In this document: piece after piece, positions 17,748-25,666 of the stretch
Layout of the letters: each line of letters starts with the position of its first letter
Numbering within the stretch: position 1 is the first letter of the stretch
Source: Metallibacterium scheffleri
GTDB taxonomy: Bacteria > Pseudomonadota > Gammaproteobacteria > Xanthomonadales > Rhodanobacteraceae
NCBI RefSeq assembly: GCF_002077135.1
Contig: NZ_LDOS01000002.1
Span: 1,823,865-1,887,864, forward strand
DNA: 64,000 nucleotides
Reading direction: 5' to 3'
Notes under the pieces: generated by a model
What the model was told of the DNA's origin: nothing
The model's input: the letters and a program-made list of their open reading frames with translations, nothing else
Database searches by the model: none
Program-made: the position numbers and the translations under genes

Positions 17748-20270
17748 TCAGATATGGACAGGCTGGGCGTGAACCGCGACAGCCACTGCGGCCTCGGCTG
17801 CATGCGCATGAAATGCGGGCAGTCGTTTCAGACGCAAGCTGTTGCCCAACACGAAGATCGAGGACAACCCCATGGCCATGCCGGCCAGCATCGGGCTCAG
17901 ATGCACACCCAGCGGCGCGGCGACGCCGGCGGCGACGGGGATCAACAGGATGTTGTAGAAAAACGCCCAGAACAGATTGCCGCGGATCGTGCCGAGGGTA
18001 CGGCGCGCGGCGTCGATCGCGGTCACCACGTCCAGCAGGTTGCCGCGTGTCAGCGTTACATCCGCGGCTTCCAGAGCGATGTCGGTGCCCGTGGCAAGGG
18101 CAATGCCGACACTCGCATGCGCCAGCGCCGGGGCATCGTTGATGCCATCGCCGACAAAAACCACGCGACGCCCTGCCGCCTGCAACGCGATGACCACCTG
18201 CGCCTTTTCCTGTGGCAGGATTCCTGCGTGCACTTCTTCGATGCCCAGTTGCTGCGCGACGGCCTGCGCGGTGCGCTGCGCATCACCGGTGACCATGACG
18301 ATGCGCAGACCGCGCGCACGCAGCGCCTGCACCACCTCCGCTGACTCGGGCTTGATGCGGTCGGCAATGGCCAGCAGGCCCAGCACCTCGGCATCGGCGG
18401 CAACCCACACCACCGTGCGTCCGGCGCTTTCCAGCGCAGCGGCCTGCTGCACCATCGCTGCATCCACTGCGATGCCCGCGCGCTGCAAAAAGCGGTGTGT
18501 ACCGACGCGCAGCCGACGCCCCGCCACCTGCCCCTCGATGCCATGGCCGGCTTCGGCATGAAAGTTCGCGATCGCGGGCAACTGCATGGCCTCGGCGCGG
18601 GCCGCCGCCACGATCGCACGTCCTAGCGGGTGCTCGCTGGCGGCTTCCAGCGCGGCGGCCAGGCGCAGCGCTGCGTCGGCGTGGGCACCGACCCGATCGG
18701 TCAGCGCCGGACGCCCTTCGGTCAGCGTGCCGGTTTTATCGAGCAGTACGGTATCCACCCGCGACAATGCTTCCAGTGCCTCGCCCTTGCGAAACAGCAC
18801 GCCCAGTTCGGCCGCACGCCCGGTGCCCACCATGATCGCCGCGGGCGTCGCCAGTCCCATGGCGCAGGGGCAAGCGACCACCAGCACCGCCACGGCCGCG
18901 ACCATGGCCTCGCTCACGTTGCCGACCAGCAGCATCCAGGCGCCGAAGGCGAGCATTGCGATCAGGATCACCAGCGGCGCGAACACGCGCACAACGCGAT
19001 CGGCCATTCCCTGGATCGGCAGCTTGCCGCTTTGCGCGCTTTCCACCAGCTTGACGATTTGCGCGAGCACGGTATCGCGCCCGACCGAGGTAGCCTCAAC
19101 CACCAGCCGGCCGTCCTGATTGACGGTGCTGCCGAACACCGCGTCGCCGACATCCCTGGTCACCGGCAACGGCTCGCCGGTCAGCATGGAGGCATCAACA
19201 TGCGCGCGTCCCTCGCGCACGCGACCGTCTACCGGAATGCGCTCGCCTGGCCGCACCACGATGCGATCGCCCACGCGCAGTTGCGCCGCGGGTACATCCT
19301 GCTCGTTGCCCTGTGCATCCAGACGGCGCGCGGTCCTGGCCTGCAAGCCGACCAGTTTGCGGATTGCCGAGGAAGCACGCCCCTTGGCCAACACTTCCAT
19401 GTACTTGCCGAGCAGCACGGCGGCGACCACCACGGCCGCCGAATCGAAATACACGTGCCGCGACTGCGGCGGAAACAGCGTCGGCAGCAGCAATACCAGC
19501 AGGCTGTACAACCAGGCCGCCCCGGTGCCGGTGGCAACCAGCGAGTTCATGTCCGGCGCAAGGTGTCGGTAGGCGATCAGTCCCGGGCGAAAGAAACGCC
19601 GCCCCGGTCCAAACAGCACCACGCTGGCCAGCAGCATCTGCACCCAGTCCCAGAAATGCGGAAACGGGCTGCTGGCCAGCAGCACGCGGTCCAATGCCGG
19701 GTCGAACGCTGCGCCCATGGACAACACCATGATGACCAGCGCGAGCACGGCAGCCACGCTCACATCGCGTGCCAGCGCATGCTGCAACTCGCGGCGCCGA
19801 TGAGCCTCGGGATCTTCAGCGGCAGCGGAACCTTCCAGCGGCGCATGCGCGCCGTAACCGGCATCGACCACGGCGGCGATCAGCGCATCGGCATCGACAC
19901 TGGCCGGGACATAGCACACGCGCGCGCGCTCGGTCGCCAGATTCACATCGGCCTCGAGTACGCCGGGCAATTTGCGCAGTGCGCGCTCGACACGACCGAC
20001 GCATGCAGCACAGGTCATGCCCTCGATCACCAGGTCCAGTTGCTCGGTCACCGGCGTGTAGCCCGTCGCGCGCACTGCATCAATCAGCCGTGCGGGCCCG
20101 GTCCGGGCCGGATCGAAGCGCACTTCGGCGCGCTCGTTCGCGAGATTGACCGCCGCGGCCACGACGCCCGGCGTCCGCATCAGCGCATGCTCGACATTCG
20201 CACTGCACGAGGCGCAGGTCATGCCCTCGATATCCAGCGTCAGCGTGCTGCCATCCGAGTTTTCTGCCAT
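17748..20270 (-). CDS. copA: Cu(I)-exporting P1B-type ATPase
   Basis: 840 residues, begun at MAENSDGS with GGAG 6 bases before the start-proximal spacer. Two N-terminal HMA domains carry GMTCASC (about 17) and GMTCAAC (about 87). The membrane metal site is complete for the P1B-1 (copper) class: [13 protein letters not shown] in helix 6, FFYNILL in helix 7 and MAMGLSSIF in helix 8. The phosphorylation site DKTGTLTEG, the actuator TGEPLPV, the SEHPLG histidine and [11 protein letters not shown] are all present. It pumps Cu(I) from the cytoplasm to the periplasm. It heads a leftward operon with DUF302 and copZ behind a MerR-type promoter. Confidence 0.97.
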   Translation of the reverse strand: MAENSDGSTLTLDIEGMTCASCSANVEHALMRTPGVVAAAVNLANERAEVRFDPARTGPARLIDAVRATGYTPVTEQLDLVIEGMTCAACVGRVERALRKLPGVLEADVNLATERARVCYVPASVDADALIAAVVDAGYGAHAPLEGSAAAEDPEAHRRRELQHALARDVSVAAVLALVIMVLSMGAAFDPALDRVLLASSPFPHFWDWVQMLLASVVLFGPGRRFFRPGLIAYRHLAPDMNSLVATGTGAAWLYSLLVLLLPTLFPPQSRHVYFDSAAVVVAAVLLGKYMEVLAKGRASSAIRKLVGLQARTARRLDAQGNEQDVPAAQLRVGDRIVVRPGERIPVDGRVREGRAHVDASMLTGEPLPVTRDVGDAVFGSTVNQDGRLVVEATSVGRDTVLAQIVKLVESAQSGKLPIQGMADRVVRVFAPLVILIAMLAFGAWMLLVGNVSEAMVAAVAVLVVACPCAMGLATPAAIMVGTGRAAELGVLFRKGEALEALSRVDTVLLDKTGTLTEGRPALTDRVGAHADAALRLAAALEAASEHPLGRAIVAAARAEAMQLPAIANFHAEAGHGIEGQVAGRRLRVGTHRFLQRAGIAVDAAMVQQAAALESAGRTVVWVAADAEVLGLLAIADRIKPESAEVVQALRARGLRIVMVTGDAQRTAQAVAQQLGIEEVHAGILPQEKAQVVIALQAAGRRVVFVGDGINDAPALAHASVGIALATGTDIALEAADVTLTRGNLLDVVTAIDAARRTLGTIRGNLFWAFFYNILLIPVAAGVAAPLGVHLSPMLAGMAMGLSSIFVLGNSLRLKRLPAFHAHAAEAAVAVAVHAQPVHI

Positions 20271-20625
20271 CACTGTCTCCAGATTGAACCCTGCAGCAAG
20301 CCGGACCTGCTCCAGCCTGCATGCAAGCTGCGCGTTGGCAGCACCTTGACACGCAGACTGTAAGCTTGGACTCTTGTGCAGAGTCAAGCGATGCGGTAGC
20401 GACACCGCCGCAGGCGCGTCGTGACCGGCTCGAATGCAGGGTCACCGCTCACGGCGCGTGTCGGACCTACCTGCGACTGATGCGCGACCACGCGGTCGAT
20501 GATTGCATCGGGCAGGCCGAACATTGCCAACGCCATCGGCACCGCGCAGCGCCCGGTGCCACCGAATGCCCCCGTGCAATCTTGCTGGTAGCATCGCCAA
20601 AGTTGCCATGATCGGGAGTTCATCA
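20271..20625. other. 355-base gap between copA and the thioredoxin-like gene
   Basis: The left part holds the copA leader and its MerR-type promoter. The right part (about 20400-20610) must carry the promoter of the rightward thioredoxin-like gene, whose ribosome site GGGAG is at 20614-20618. A leftward 80-codon frame crosses this part but has no ribosome site and would overlap both promoters. I see no regulator gene or RNA structure. Confidence 0.5.
20357..20387 (-). promoter_or_regulatory. MerR/CueR-type promoter of the copper operon
   Basis: Read on the minus strand, TTGACT (20387-20382) and TACAGT (20362-20357) are near-consensus -35 and -10 hexamers separated by 19 bases, the over-long spacer typical of MerR-family promoters. 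A perfect dyad, GACTCT-N5-AGAGTC (20369-20385), begins inside the -35 hexamer, as in E. coli copA and zntA promoters. The arm sequence ACTCT is reminiscent of ZntR/PbrR-type sites, but the ATPase downstream is clearly the copper class, so a CueR-like regulator is expected. No MerR-family gene is in the window. Confidence 0.75.
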
Positions 20626-21105
20626 ATGCAGCGTTTTGCCTTCGTACTGTTCGTGCTGTGCTCGATCTTCGCGTTCAACGCCAGCGCCGCGCCGCTGCTG
20701 AAACCCTACAACCCCAGCGCCGACGCCAAGGCCGAAATTCAGGCCGCGATGACCGCCGCGCAGGCCGATCACAAGCCGGTGCTGATCTTCTTCGGCGCCA
20801 ACTGGTGTCCGGATTGCCGCGCGCTGGCCAAGTCGCTGTCCGGCGGCAAGAACGCCGCGCTGATGCACCAGCACTTCAACATCGTCAAGGTCGATGTCGG
20901 CAATTTCAACCGCAATCTGGATGTCGCCGAGCGCTATGGCGATCCGATCAAGAAAGGCATCCCGGCGGCGGTGATCGTCTCGCCCGCGGGCAAGCTGCTC
21001 TATGCCACGCAGGCCGGCGAGCTGGCCAATGCGCGCACCATGAGCAATGCCGGTGTCTATGCGTTCTTCGAGCAGACGCTGAAAAAAATCGACGCGACAC
21101 GCTGA
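20626..21105 (+). CDS. Exported thioredoxin-like protein (CPDC)
   Basis: 159 residues from MQRFAFVL, with GGGAG 7 bases upstream. A signal peptide covers about residues 1-22 (ends NASAAP). The thioredoxin fold carries FFGANWCPDCRALAKSL, so the active site is CPDC rather than CGPC, as in Thioredoxin_7-type periplasmic proteins. GIPAAVIVSPAGKLLYAT supplies the cis-proline region. It should act as a periplasmic thiol-disulfide reductase or cytochrome/metal-centre assembly factor. The next gene (DUF502) is on the same strand about 70 bases on. Placement beside the copper operon may be coincidental. Confidence 0.85.
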   Translation: MQRFAFVLFVLCSIFAFNASAAPLLKPYNPSADAKAEIQAAMTAAQADHKPVLIFFGANWCPDCRALAKSLSGGKNAALMHQHFNIVKVDVGNFNRNLDVAERYGDPIKKGIPAAVIVSPAGKLLYATQAGELANARTMSNAGVYAFFEQTLKKIDATR

Positions 21106-21175
21106 TCCGCGCCCGCCCATCTCGGCGCGGGCGCAACACGCGGGCTAGAATGGTGCGCCCGAATGCGAGTTGCGC

Positions 21176-21862
21176 ATGCGTCGTTTTCATGTCCAGCGTT
21201 ACCTGATCACCGGCCTGCTCACCATCATCCCGTTATGGGTGACGGTGGCGATATTCGGTTTCGTGCTGCGCCTGCTGGCCGAGTTGGGCAACCCCGTGGT
21301 CGAAGGCGCGCTCGGTGGGCTGCGCAGATTCGCACCGGACCTGGCCGGATCGCTCAACCACGGCTGGACCAACACCGTGCTGGCGCTGATCGCCACGCTG
21401 CTGCTGCTGTACTGCGTAGGCTGGCTGGCCAGCCGGGTGCTCGGTCGACGCCTGCTGGCCGGGTTCGATGCGGTCATGGATCGCATCCCGATGGTGCGCA
21501 CCATCTACGACGGCACCAAGAAGCTCACCGCGATGATGCAGAAAAAACCCAGTGGCACGCAGCGCGTGGTGTTGGTGGAGTTTCCGCACCCGGGCATGCG
21601 CGCCATCGGTTTTGTCACCAGCACCATGCGCGAGCAGGAAAGCGGGCGCGAAATGGCGGCCGTGTTCGTGCCGACCACACCCAACCCGACCGGCGGCTAT
21701 CTCGAGATCGTGCCGCTGGACTGCCTCACGCCCACCGACTGGACGGTGGATCAAGCCATGGCCTTCATCATCTCCGGCGGCGCCGCGGCGCCCGACAACC
21801 TGCCGCCCACGGTGCCCTGCAGCAACCGCATGCCCGCGGCCTCGCCCGCACCGCCCGCCTGA
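21176..21862 (+). CDS. DUF502 family membrane protein
   Basis: 228 residues beginning MRRFHVQRYLITGLLTIIPLWVT. Two transmembrane helices are evident (about 10-33 and 60-82), followed by a soluble domain with IPMVRTIYDGTKKLTAMM and VVLVEFPHPGMRAIGFVT, the DUF502 core. A TTG two codons earlier is an alternative start. The family is widespread in proteobacteria and plants (COV-like) and is of unknown function. It is the last gene before an island scar, so it probably marks the native chromosome side. Confidence 0.85.
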   Translation: MRRFHVQRYLITGLLTIIPLWVTVAIFGFVLRLLAELGNPVVEGALGGLRRFAPDLAGSLNHGWTNTVLALIATLLLLYCVGWLASRVLGRRLLAGFDAVMDRIPMVRTIYDGTKKLTAMMQKKPSGTQRVVLVEFPHPGMRAIGFVTSTMREQESGREMAAVFVPTTPNPTGGYLEIVPLDCLTPTDWTVDQAMAFIISGGAAAPDNLPPTVPCSNRMPAASPAPPA

Positions 21863-21982
21863 TTACGACATCAGCCGCTGCCGCTGCGCTTTTGGTCGGC
21901 ATCGACACGGAACGGCATCATGCCCACCCATGCCGTCCTCGCCGAGGGCGCCGCGGGCGTGGCTACTGGGGCGCAAGGGATA

Positions 21983-22010
21983 GCGAGTTCGAATCCCGCT
22001 ACGCCGACCA
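21983..22010 (+). tRNA. 3' fragment of a tRNA (tRNA-Pro-like), likely attachment-site relic
   Basis: The sequence reads as a T-arm plus acceptor 3' strand: stem GCGAG, loop TTCGAAT, stem CCCGC, then TACGCCG, discriminator A and CCA. The T-stem has one A-C mismatch. An acceptor 5' strand would have to read CGGCGTA, but none is found about 70 bases upstream, so the gene is incomplete. G72 with A73 implies a C1-G72 pair, which in bacteria is typical of tRNA-Pro. Integrative elements regenerate the 3' end of their target tRNA at one junction, so this is probably such a leftover. Confidence 0.55.
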
Positions 22011-22016
22011 ATGAAA

Positions 22017-22053
22017 CGGGTTGGCTCAGAAATGAGCTAATCCGTTTTTCTTT
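22017..22053 (+). terminator. Rho-independent terminator after the tRNA fragment
   Basis: CGGGTTGGCTCA and TGAGCTAATCCG pair as a 12-base RNA stem (two G-U pairs) around a GAAA tetraloop, followed by TTTTTCTTT. It starts 7 bases after the CCA, the usual place for a tRNA terminator, so tRNA end and terminator probably travelled together. Confidence 0.8.
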
Positions 22054-22155
22054 ACGGAGCCCGCAGGGTAAACGTTGGGGTAAACAGCCGCAGCGCTGTC
22101 GGTTCTTCAACGGACCAGAAGCATGCCCACGACGACAGGAACCACAATCATGGAT

Positions 22156-22332
22156 TCAGCGACTTCTCAGCTTTTGGTTTTGTGTTGGTCGAGCAACGAT
22201 GTCATGTTGCTTGTGTAGCGTGGCGCCACCCTTGAGCGCCGACACATCGGCCCGTGTCGGGTCGAGGTCTGCCAGCGATCGGGCCAGTCCCTCGGTCAAC
22301 AACAGGTCATAGAGACCATCGGGCAATGCCAT
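22156..22332 (-). pseudogene. Truncated start of a DUF3427/helicase-type gene
   Basis: The first 37 codons read MALPDGLYDLLLTEGLARSL and continue to SALKGGA, which I recognise as the opening of large DEAD/DEAH helicases with DUF3427 (PLD-like nuclease/helicase proteins of about 1000 residues). After about position 22222 the similarity stops and the frame ends within 21 codons. It starts 14 bases after the stop of the Mrr-type gene, so it was the second gene of that operon. The body of the gene is gone, with the tRNA-fragment scar beyond it. Recognition is from memory of the family and should be tested. Confidence 0.55.
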
Positions 22333-22346
22333 CGTTGTCCTTGGAA

Positions 22347-23225
22347 TCAGTTGATCGGGCGCGTGCCACGGCAAGTCGGGTAGCCGGTGCAACCCCAGAA
22401 ATCTTTGCCGGCGTTGGCACCGCGTTTTGCGGTGCGCCGAGCCATGGGTTTCGAGCACAGGGGACAGTCCTGTGCTTGGGCTGACGGAGCAGGTGGGTGA
22501 GCCACCGGCCCAGCAGGTTTCTGGGCAGGGTGGCTGTTGGCACCCGCCTGGGCTTGTCGCAACAGCCCGTGCAGCTTTGGCCCATCAACCAGCGTCACAT
22601 TGCGGCCGCTCGCGAAACGGATGGCCTCATCGGTGAACCGACCCGAGGTCACCACGAACCCTCCGGTGGCACCCTTGGCGGCCATCACCCCGTACAACTC
22701 GCGCACCACATCCACGCCGACCTTGTAGGCGCGCCACTGCTTGCACTGCACGAGAAACTTTTCGCCGCCGCTCTTGCCCGGCTTGGTGAGCACGAGGTCA
22801 ACGCCGCCGTCGGCACCACCGCCCCCGGTTTCCACCACCTGATAGCCCTGCAACCGAAAACCTTCCCCCACGAGCATTTCGAACTCGCGCCAGCTCATGC
22901 CATCGAGCGCGTCGGTCGCACTGCTCCTGGCCACATCGGCAACCAGGTTCTTTCGCTCACGGCGCCGCCAGGCAGACGTGATTGCACCCACCAGGCAAAT
23001 GAAAGGAACGAAGTATTGGCCGACAGTGGCCAGCGATTTCCAGAGCGACTGCGTGACCATCGCGCCGATTTGACCGGGCTGCGCAGACGCCACCACCGGT
23101 TGGGACGCGATGTTGTGCAGCACGAAGTAGCTCACCAGCGCCAGCAACACGCCGGCCCACCACGGCAGCATGGCCACCAATTCCAGCAGGTCGTCGGCCG
23201 TGCTGGTTTTCTTGCGTCTCGCCAT
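22347..23225 (-). CDS. Membrane-anchored Mrr-type restriction endonuclease with zinc finger
   Basis: 292 residues. Two hydrophobic helices (about 15-38 and 68-86) are followed by the Mrr_cat/PD-(D/E)XK domain. MSWREFEMLVGEGFRLQGY starts it, GGGGADGGVDLVL holds the acidic residue, and FLVQCKQWRAYKVGVDVVREL holds the QxK motif and following helix. The C-terminus is a topoisomerase-type C4 zinc finger (CPLC...GCTGYPTCRG). Mrr-like enzymes cleave methylated or foreign DNA. No methylase is present. With its truncated helicase partner downstream and the tRNA fragment beyond, it looks like a surviving part of a defence island. Confidence 0.85.
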   Translation of the reverse strand: MARRKKTSTADDLLELVAMLPWWAGVLLALVSYFVLHNIASQPVVASAQPGQIGAMVTQSLWKSLATVGQYFVPFICLVGAITSAWRRRERKNLVADVARSSATDALDGMSWREFEMLVGEGFRLQGYQVVETGGGGADGGVDLVLTKPGKSGGEKFLVQCKQWRAYKVGVDVVRELYGVMAAKGATGGFVVTSGRFTDEAIRFASGRNVTLVDGPKLHGLLRQAQAGANSHPAQKPAGPVAHPPAPSAQAQDCPLCSKPMARRTAKRGANAGKDFWGCTGYPTCRGTRPIN

Positions 23226-23606
23226 TCTTGATTTCCCCCCTTAGATCACCTGCGCTGCTTGGCAGCCATTTGCTGGCGCTCAGCCTATCCTGCCATCAAT
23301 CCTATCCATCTCTCTTCTGCTTGATCGGATGGGGTCGGCCGCAGGAACTGCACGGCGTTGAGGTACTGCCCGGTCATGCCCAGTTTGTATTCTGCAACCC
23401 GATATTTTGCTTATGTCAGACATGTGCCGAACACTGTGCCGAGCACGATACCGACTGCTGCGCCAATCGCGACTGCTGCGGAAGTCTTCATTTTTCACTC
23501 CGCGTCAATCGTCAGATAGCCTTTCCGCCGCCACGCGCGCATCCTGGCAACAGTTCACTCGCACTCCGCTACGCTACGCTGGTTATCCCACCTTGTCGCT
23601 CTGAAC
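23226..23606. other. 381-base gap between the Mrr-type gene and lpxO
   Basis: This stretch holds the upstream region of the leftward Mrr-type gene, a leftward 26-codon membrane peptide (23411-23491) and the promoter region of the rightward lpxO. Apart from these I recognise nothing. Base composition is less GC-rich than the flanks in places (for example around 23480-23500). Confidence 0.45.
23411..23491 (-). CDS. 26-residue glycine-rich membrane peptide (hypothetical)
   Basis: ATG at 23491 is preceded by GGAGTG and four A residues, a strong ribosome site for this genome. The product begins MKTSAAVAIGAAVGIVLGTV and ends FGTCLT, followed by TAA. It is one hydrophobic helix with small residues spaced like a glycine zipper (GxxxGxxxG-like), plus one cysteine. 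No family is recognised. It may be a genuine small membrane protein, a type I toxin-like peptide or a decayed start of a longer lipoprotein. The ribosome site and codon-perfect hydrophobic pattern are the evidence. Confidence 0.45.
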   Translation of the reverse strand: MKTSAAVAIGAAVGIVLGTVFGTCLT

Positions 23607-24533
23607 ATGACGCTGCCCTTCGATCCGCTGTCGATCAAATTTCTGATCGTGTACGCCTATGTCGGCGCCGTGCTGGCGATCCATCTGCGCGGGCGTGCGC
23701 GGCTGCGTTTCGATCGCCAGCTGGTCGATCACTCGGCGCTGTTCGCGCCCTACAACCTGCTGATGTACGCCTTCAGCAAGGTGCCCTCGAAACCGGTGGT
23801 GGAGCGCGCGCGTTTCGCCGAACTGGATGCGCTCAAGGGCCATTGGCAGACGATCCGCGCCGAGGCGCTGGCGCTGGCCGAGGCCGGCCATATCCGCAAG
23901 GCCGAGGGGCGCAACGACGCCAGCTTCGATTCATTCTTCCGCCAGGGCTGGAAACGCTACTACCTGAAGTGGTACGGCAACGCCCTGCCCTCGGCGCAAG
24001 CGCAATGCCCGCGTACCGTGGCCCTGGTCAATGCCATCCCCACCGTGAAGGCGGCGATGTTCACGCTGCTGCCGCCGGGCAGCAAGCTCAACGCGCACCG
24101 TGACCCGTTTGCCGGATCCCTGCGCTATCACCTGGGCCTGGTCACGCCCAACTCGCCCGCGTGCCGCATCCTGGTCGATGGCGAGGAACTGGTGTGGCGC
24201 GACGGCGAGGATTTCATGTTCGATGAAACCTTCGTGCACTGGGCCGAGAACAAGACCGAGCACACGCGCGTGATCCTGTTTTGCGATATCGAACGCCCGC
24301 TGTACACACCGCTGCTGCGCGCGCTCAACCGTGCCGTGAGCCGCTTCATGGGTCAGGCCACGGCCACCGACAACGTGCCCGGCGAACCGGTCGGTGCGAT
24401 CAACCGTCTGTATGCGCGCCTGAACCGCTTCAACAGCACGCTGGGCAACTGGAAGCGGCGCTGGCCGCGCAGCTTCCGTGCGGTGAAATATTTGCTGATC
24501 CTGGCCGTGCTGGCGCTGATTTTCCTGCGCTGA
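23607..24533 (+). CDS. lpxO: LpxO-like lipid A 2-hydroxylase (Asp/Asn beta-hydroxylase fold)
   Basis: 308 residues, close to Salmonella LpxO (302). There are membrane helices at both ends (about 9-26 and the last 20 residues), as LpxO has. The Fe(II)/2-oxoglutarate domain carries LNAHRDPFAGSLRYHLGL (iron His and Asp) and FDETFVHWAENKTEHTRVIL (second iron His and 2-oxoglutarate Arg). LpxO hydroxylates the secondary acyl chain of lipid A at the inner membrane. It stands alone on the plus strand. Other members of the Asp/Asn hydroxylase family are possible, but the membrane anchors favour LpxO. Confidence 0.88.
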   Translation: MTLPFDPLSIKFLIVYAYVGAVLAIHLRGRARLRFDRQLVDHSALFAPYNLLMYAFSKVPSKPVVERARFAELDALKGHWQTIRAEALALAEAGHIRKAEGRNDASFDSFFRQGWKRYYLKWYGNALPSAQAQCPRTVALVNAIPTVKAAMFTLLPPGSKLNAHRDPFAGSLRYHLGLVTPNSPACRILVDGEELVWRDGEDFMFDETFVHWAENKTEHTRVILFCDIERPLYTPLLRALNRAVSRFMGQATATDNVPGEPVGAINRLYARLNRFNSTLGNWKRRWPRSFRAVKYLLILAVLALIFLR

Positions 24534-24593
24534 ATCGGCGCGCATCGCGCTGCCGCAGCATGCCGCGCGGCAGCGTCTGGACCTGGCTGCGAC

Positions 24594-25457
24594 TCAGCCG
24601 CCGCAAGCAGGCGCGGGGCCGCTGGTCATCTCGGCGAGGAGCGTGTTGACGTCACGCGGCATGCCCTCGAGTTGCTGCACGCTGCCATCCTTGCTGCAGA
24701 ACAGCAGCATCGGCGTGCCGTCGCCACCCGCCTTGCTCATCAGCGCATTGTTGGCGCTGATGCGATCCGTCACGGCCTTGGTTGGTGCGGTGTCGGGCTT
24801 GATGCCGCCTTCCTCGGTTTTCGGATCGAAAGCCGCTTGATCCTGCTGCAATGCTGCCGCCGGGTTTTTGGCGCTGAGGATCGCGGCAGCCTTGTCGAAG
24901 CTGGAGCGCTTGACCACGGCCACCAGCACATAGCGCGCGCGCAGGGCACCTTTGGCGATCAGTGGCTCAAGCTGCTGATACAGCATGTGGCAGAAGATGC
25001 AATTGGGATCGATGAACACGGTCAGCACCGGCCCCTTGCTGCCGGCCATGATCGAGTGGGTCGCGGGCAGGGCGGCGGCGGCCAATGCCTGGGCGGGCGC
25101 CAGCAGCAGGCCCACTTTCTGCGCGGCCTGTTTGTCGAGATCCTCGCCCTTGGGCCCGATCAGCTTGCCCACCAGCAGCGCCGATGCATCGTCGTTGACC
25201 CAGATCACGCTGGGCGGCGCGTTCGGCGCGTCCTTGTAGGTGACCACAGCGCCGGTGAGGCCGCCGGGACCGGCAAAAATCGATTGGGCGGTGGCGCGAC
25301 CATGGCTGGCGCTGCTGATCAGTGCCTGCACCTTGGCCAGTGAAGGCGCCGCAGGCGTCGTGGTGGGCGCGGCCTGCGCACTCAAGGCAAGACTGCCCAC
25401 GGCGCACAACAACAGGGGCAGGAGGACGCGCCGGGCGCGTGGATGCAGAGCAATCAT
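24594..25457 (-). CDS. DsbC/DsbG-like periplasmic thiol-disulfide protein with CIFC active site
   Basis: 287 residues from MIALHPRARR; an earlier ATG at 25490 would only lengthen the signal region. A signal peptide (about 1-30) ends SAQAA. An N-terminal dimerisation-like domain (about 35-120) leads to the thioredoxin fold with VFIDPNCIFCHMLYQQL, so the active site is CIFC rather than CGYC or CPYC. GTPMLLFCSKDGSVQQLEGMP gives the cis-proline and an extra cysteine. DsbC/G proteins isomerise or reduce wrong disulfides in the periplasm. No DsbD homologue is nearby. Confidence 0.82.
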   Translation of the reverse strand: MIALHPRARRVLLPLLLCAVGSLALSAQAAPTTTPAAPSLAKVQALISSASHGRATAQSIFAGPGGLTGAVVTYKDAPNAPPSVIWVNDDASALLVGKLIGPKGEDLDKQAAQKVGLLLAPAQALAAAALPATHSIMAGSKGPVLTVFIDPNCIFCHMLYQQLEPLIAKGALRARYVLVAVVKRSSFDKAAAILSAKNPAAALQQDQAAFDPKTEEGGIKPDTAPTKAVTDRISANNALMSKAGGDGTPMLLFCSKDGSVQQLEGMPRDVNTLLAEMTSGPAPACGG

Positions 25458-25666
25458 GGTGTTCTCATCAAAGGTGGGAGGACGGGTCATGCGCTGGTGC
25501 TGACGCGGCAATCTAGCATAGCCGGCAGGACAGACCGCCCGACGCAGGCAGCCGATGATCCAGCGCCATGAACAACGCGGCGCGATGGGTGCACCATCGC
25601 GCCGCGTCTCTGACTCCCGCGTTCACGGCAAGCCGATGCGTAGCGTGCCGTGACGCAATAGGACGA

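Larger units (their letters stand above)
21863..22155. other. Gap holding the tRNA fragment, its terminator and short direct repeats
   Basis: This 293-base stretch contains a tRNA 3' fragment (21983-22010) and a terminator (22017-22053). Next come two direct copies of GGGTAAAC/GGGGTAAAC about 13 bases apart (from about 22065), which resemble recombinase arm sites next to tRNA attachment sites. No integrase gene is visible. I see no coding signal in the remainder. Confidence 0.5.

Noticed and set aside
18630-20363. 577-codon rightward open frame opposite copA
   Set aside because: It is the His/Gln/Arg-rich complement of copA codons; copA has all P-type ATPase motifs.
20384-20626. 80-codon leftward frame between copA and the thioredoxin-like gene
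   Set aside because: No ribosome site, overlaps the copA promoter and the start of the thioredoxin-like gene, and no family is recognised. A short stretch looks protein-like, so it is noted, but support is insufficient.
21890-22010. A complete tRNA gene ending at 22010
   Set aside because: No matching acceptor 5' strand, D-arm or anticodon arm could be placed within tRNA length; only the T-arm and acceptor 3' strand are supported.
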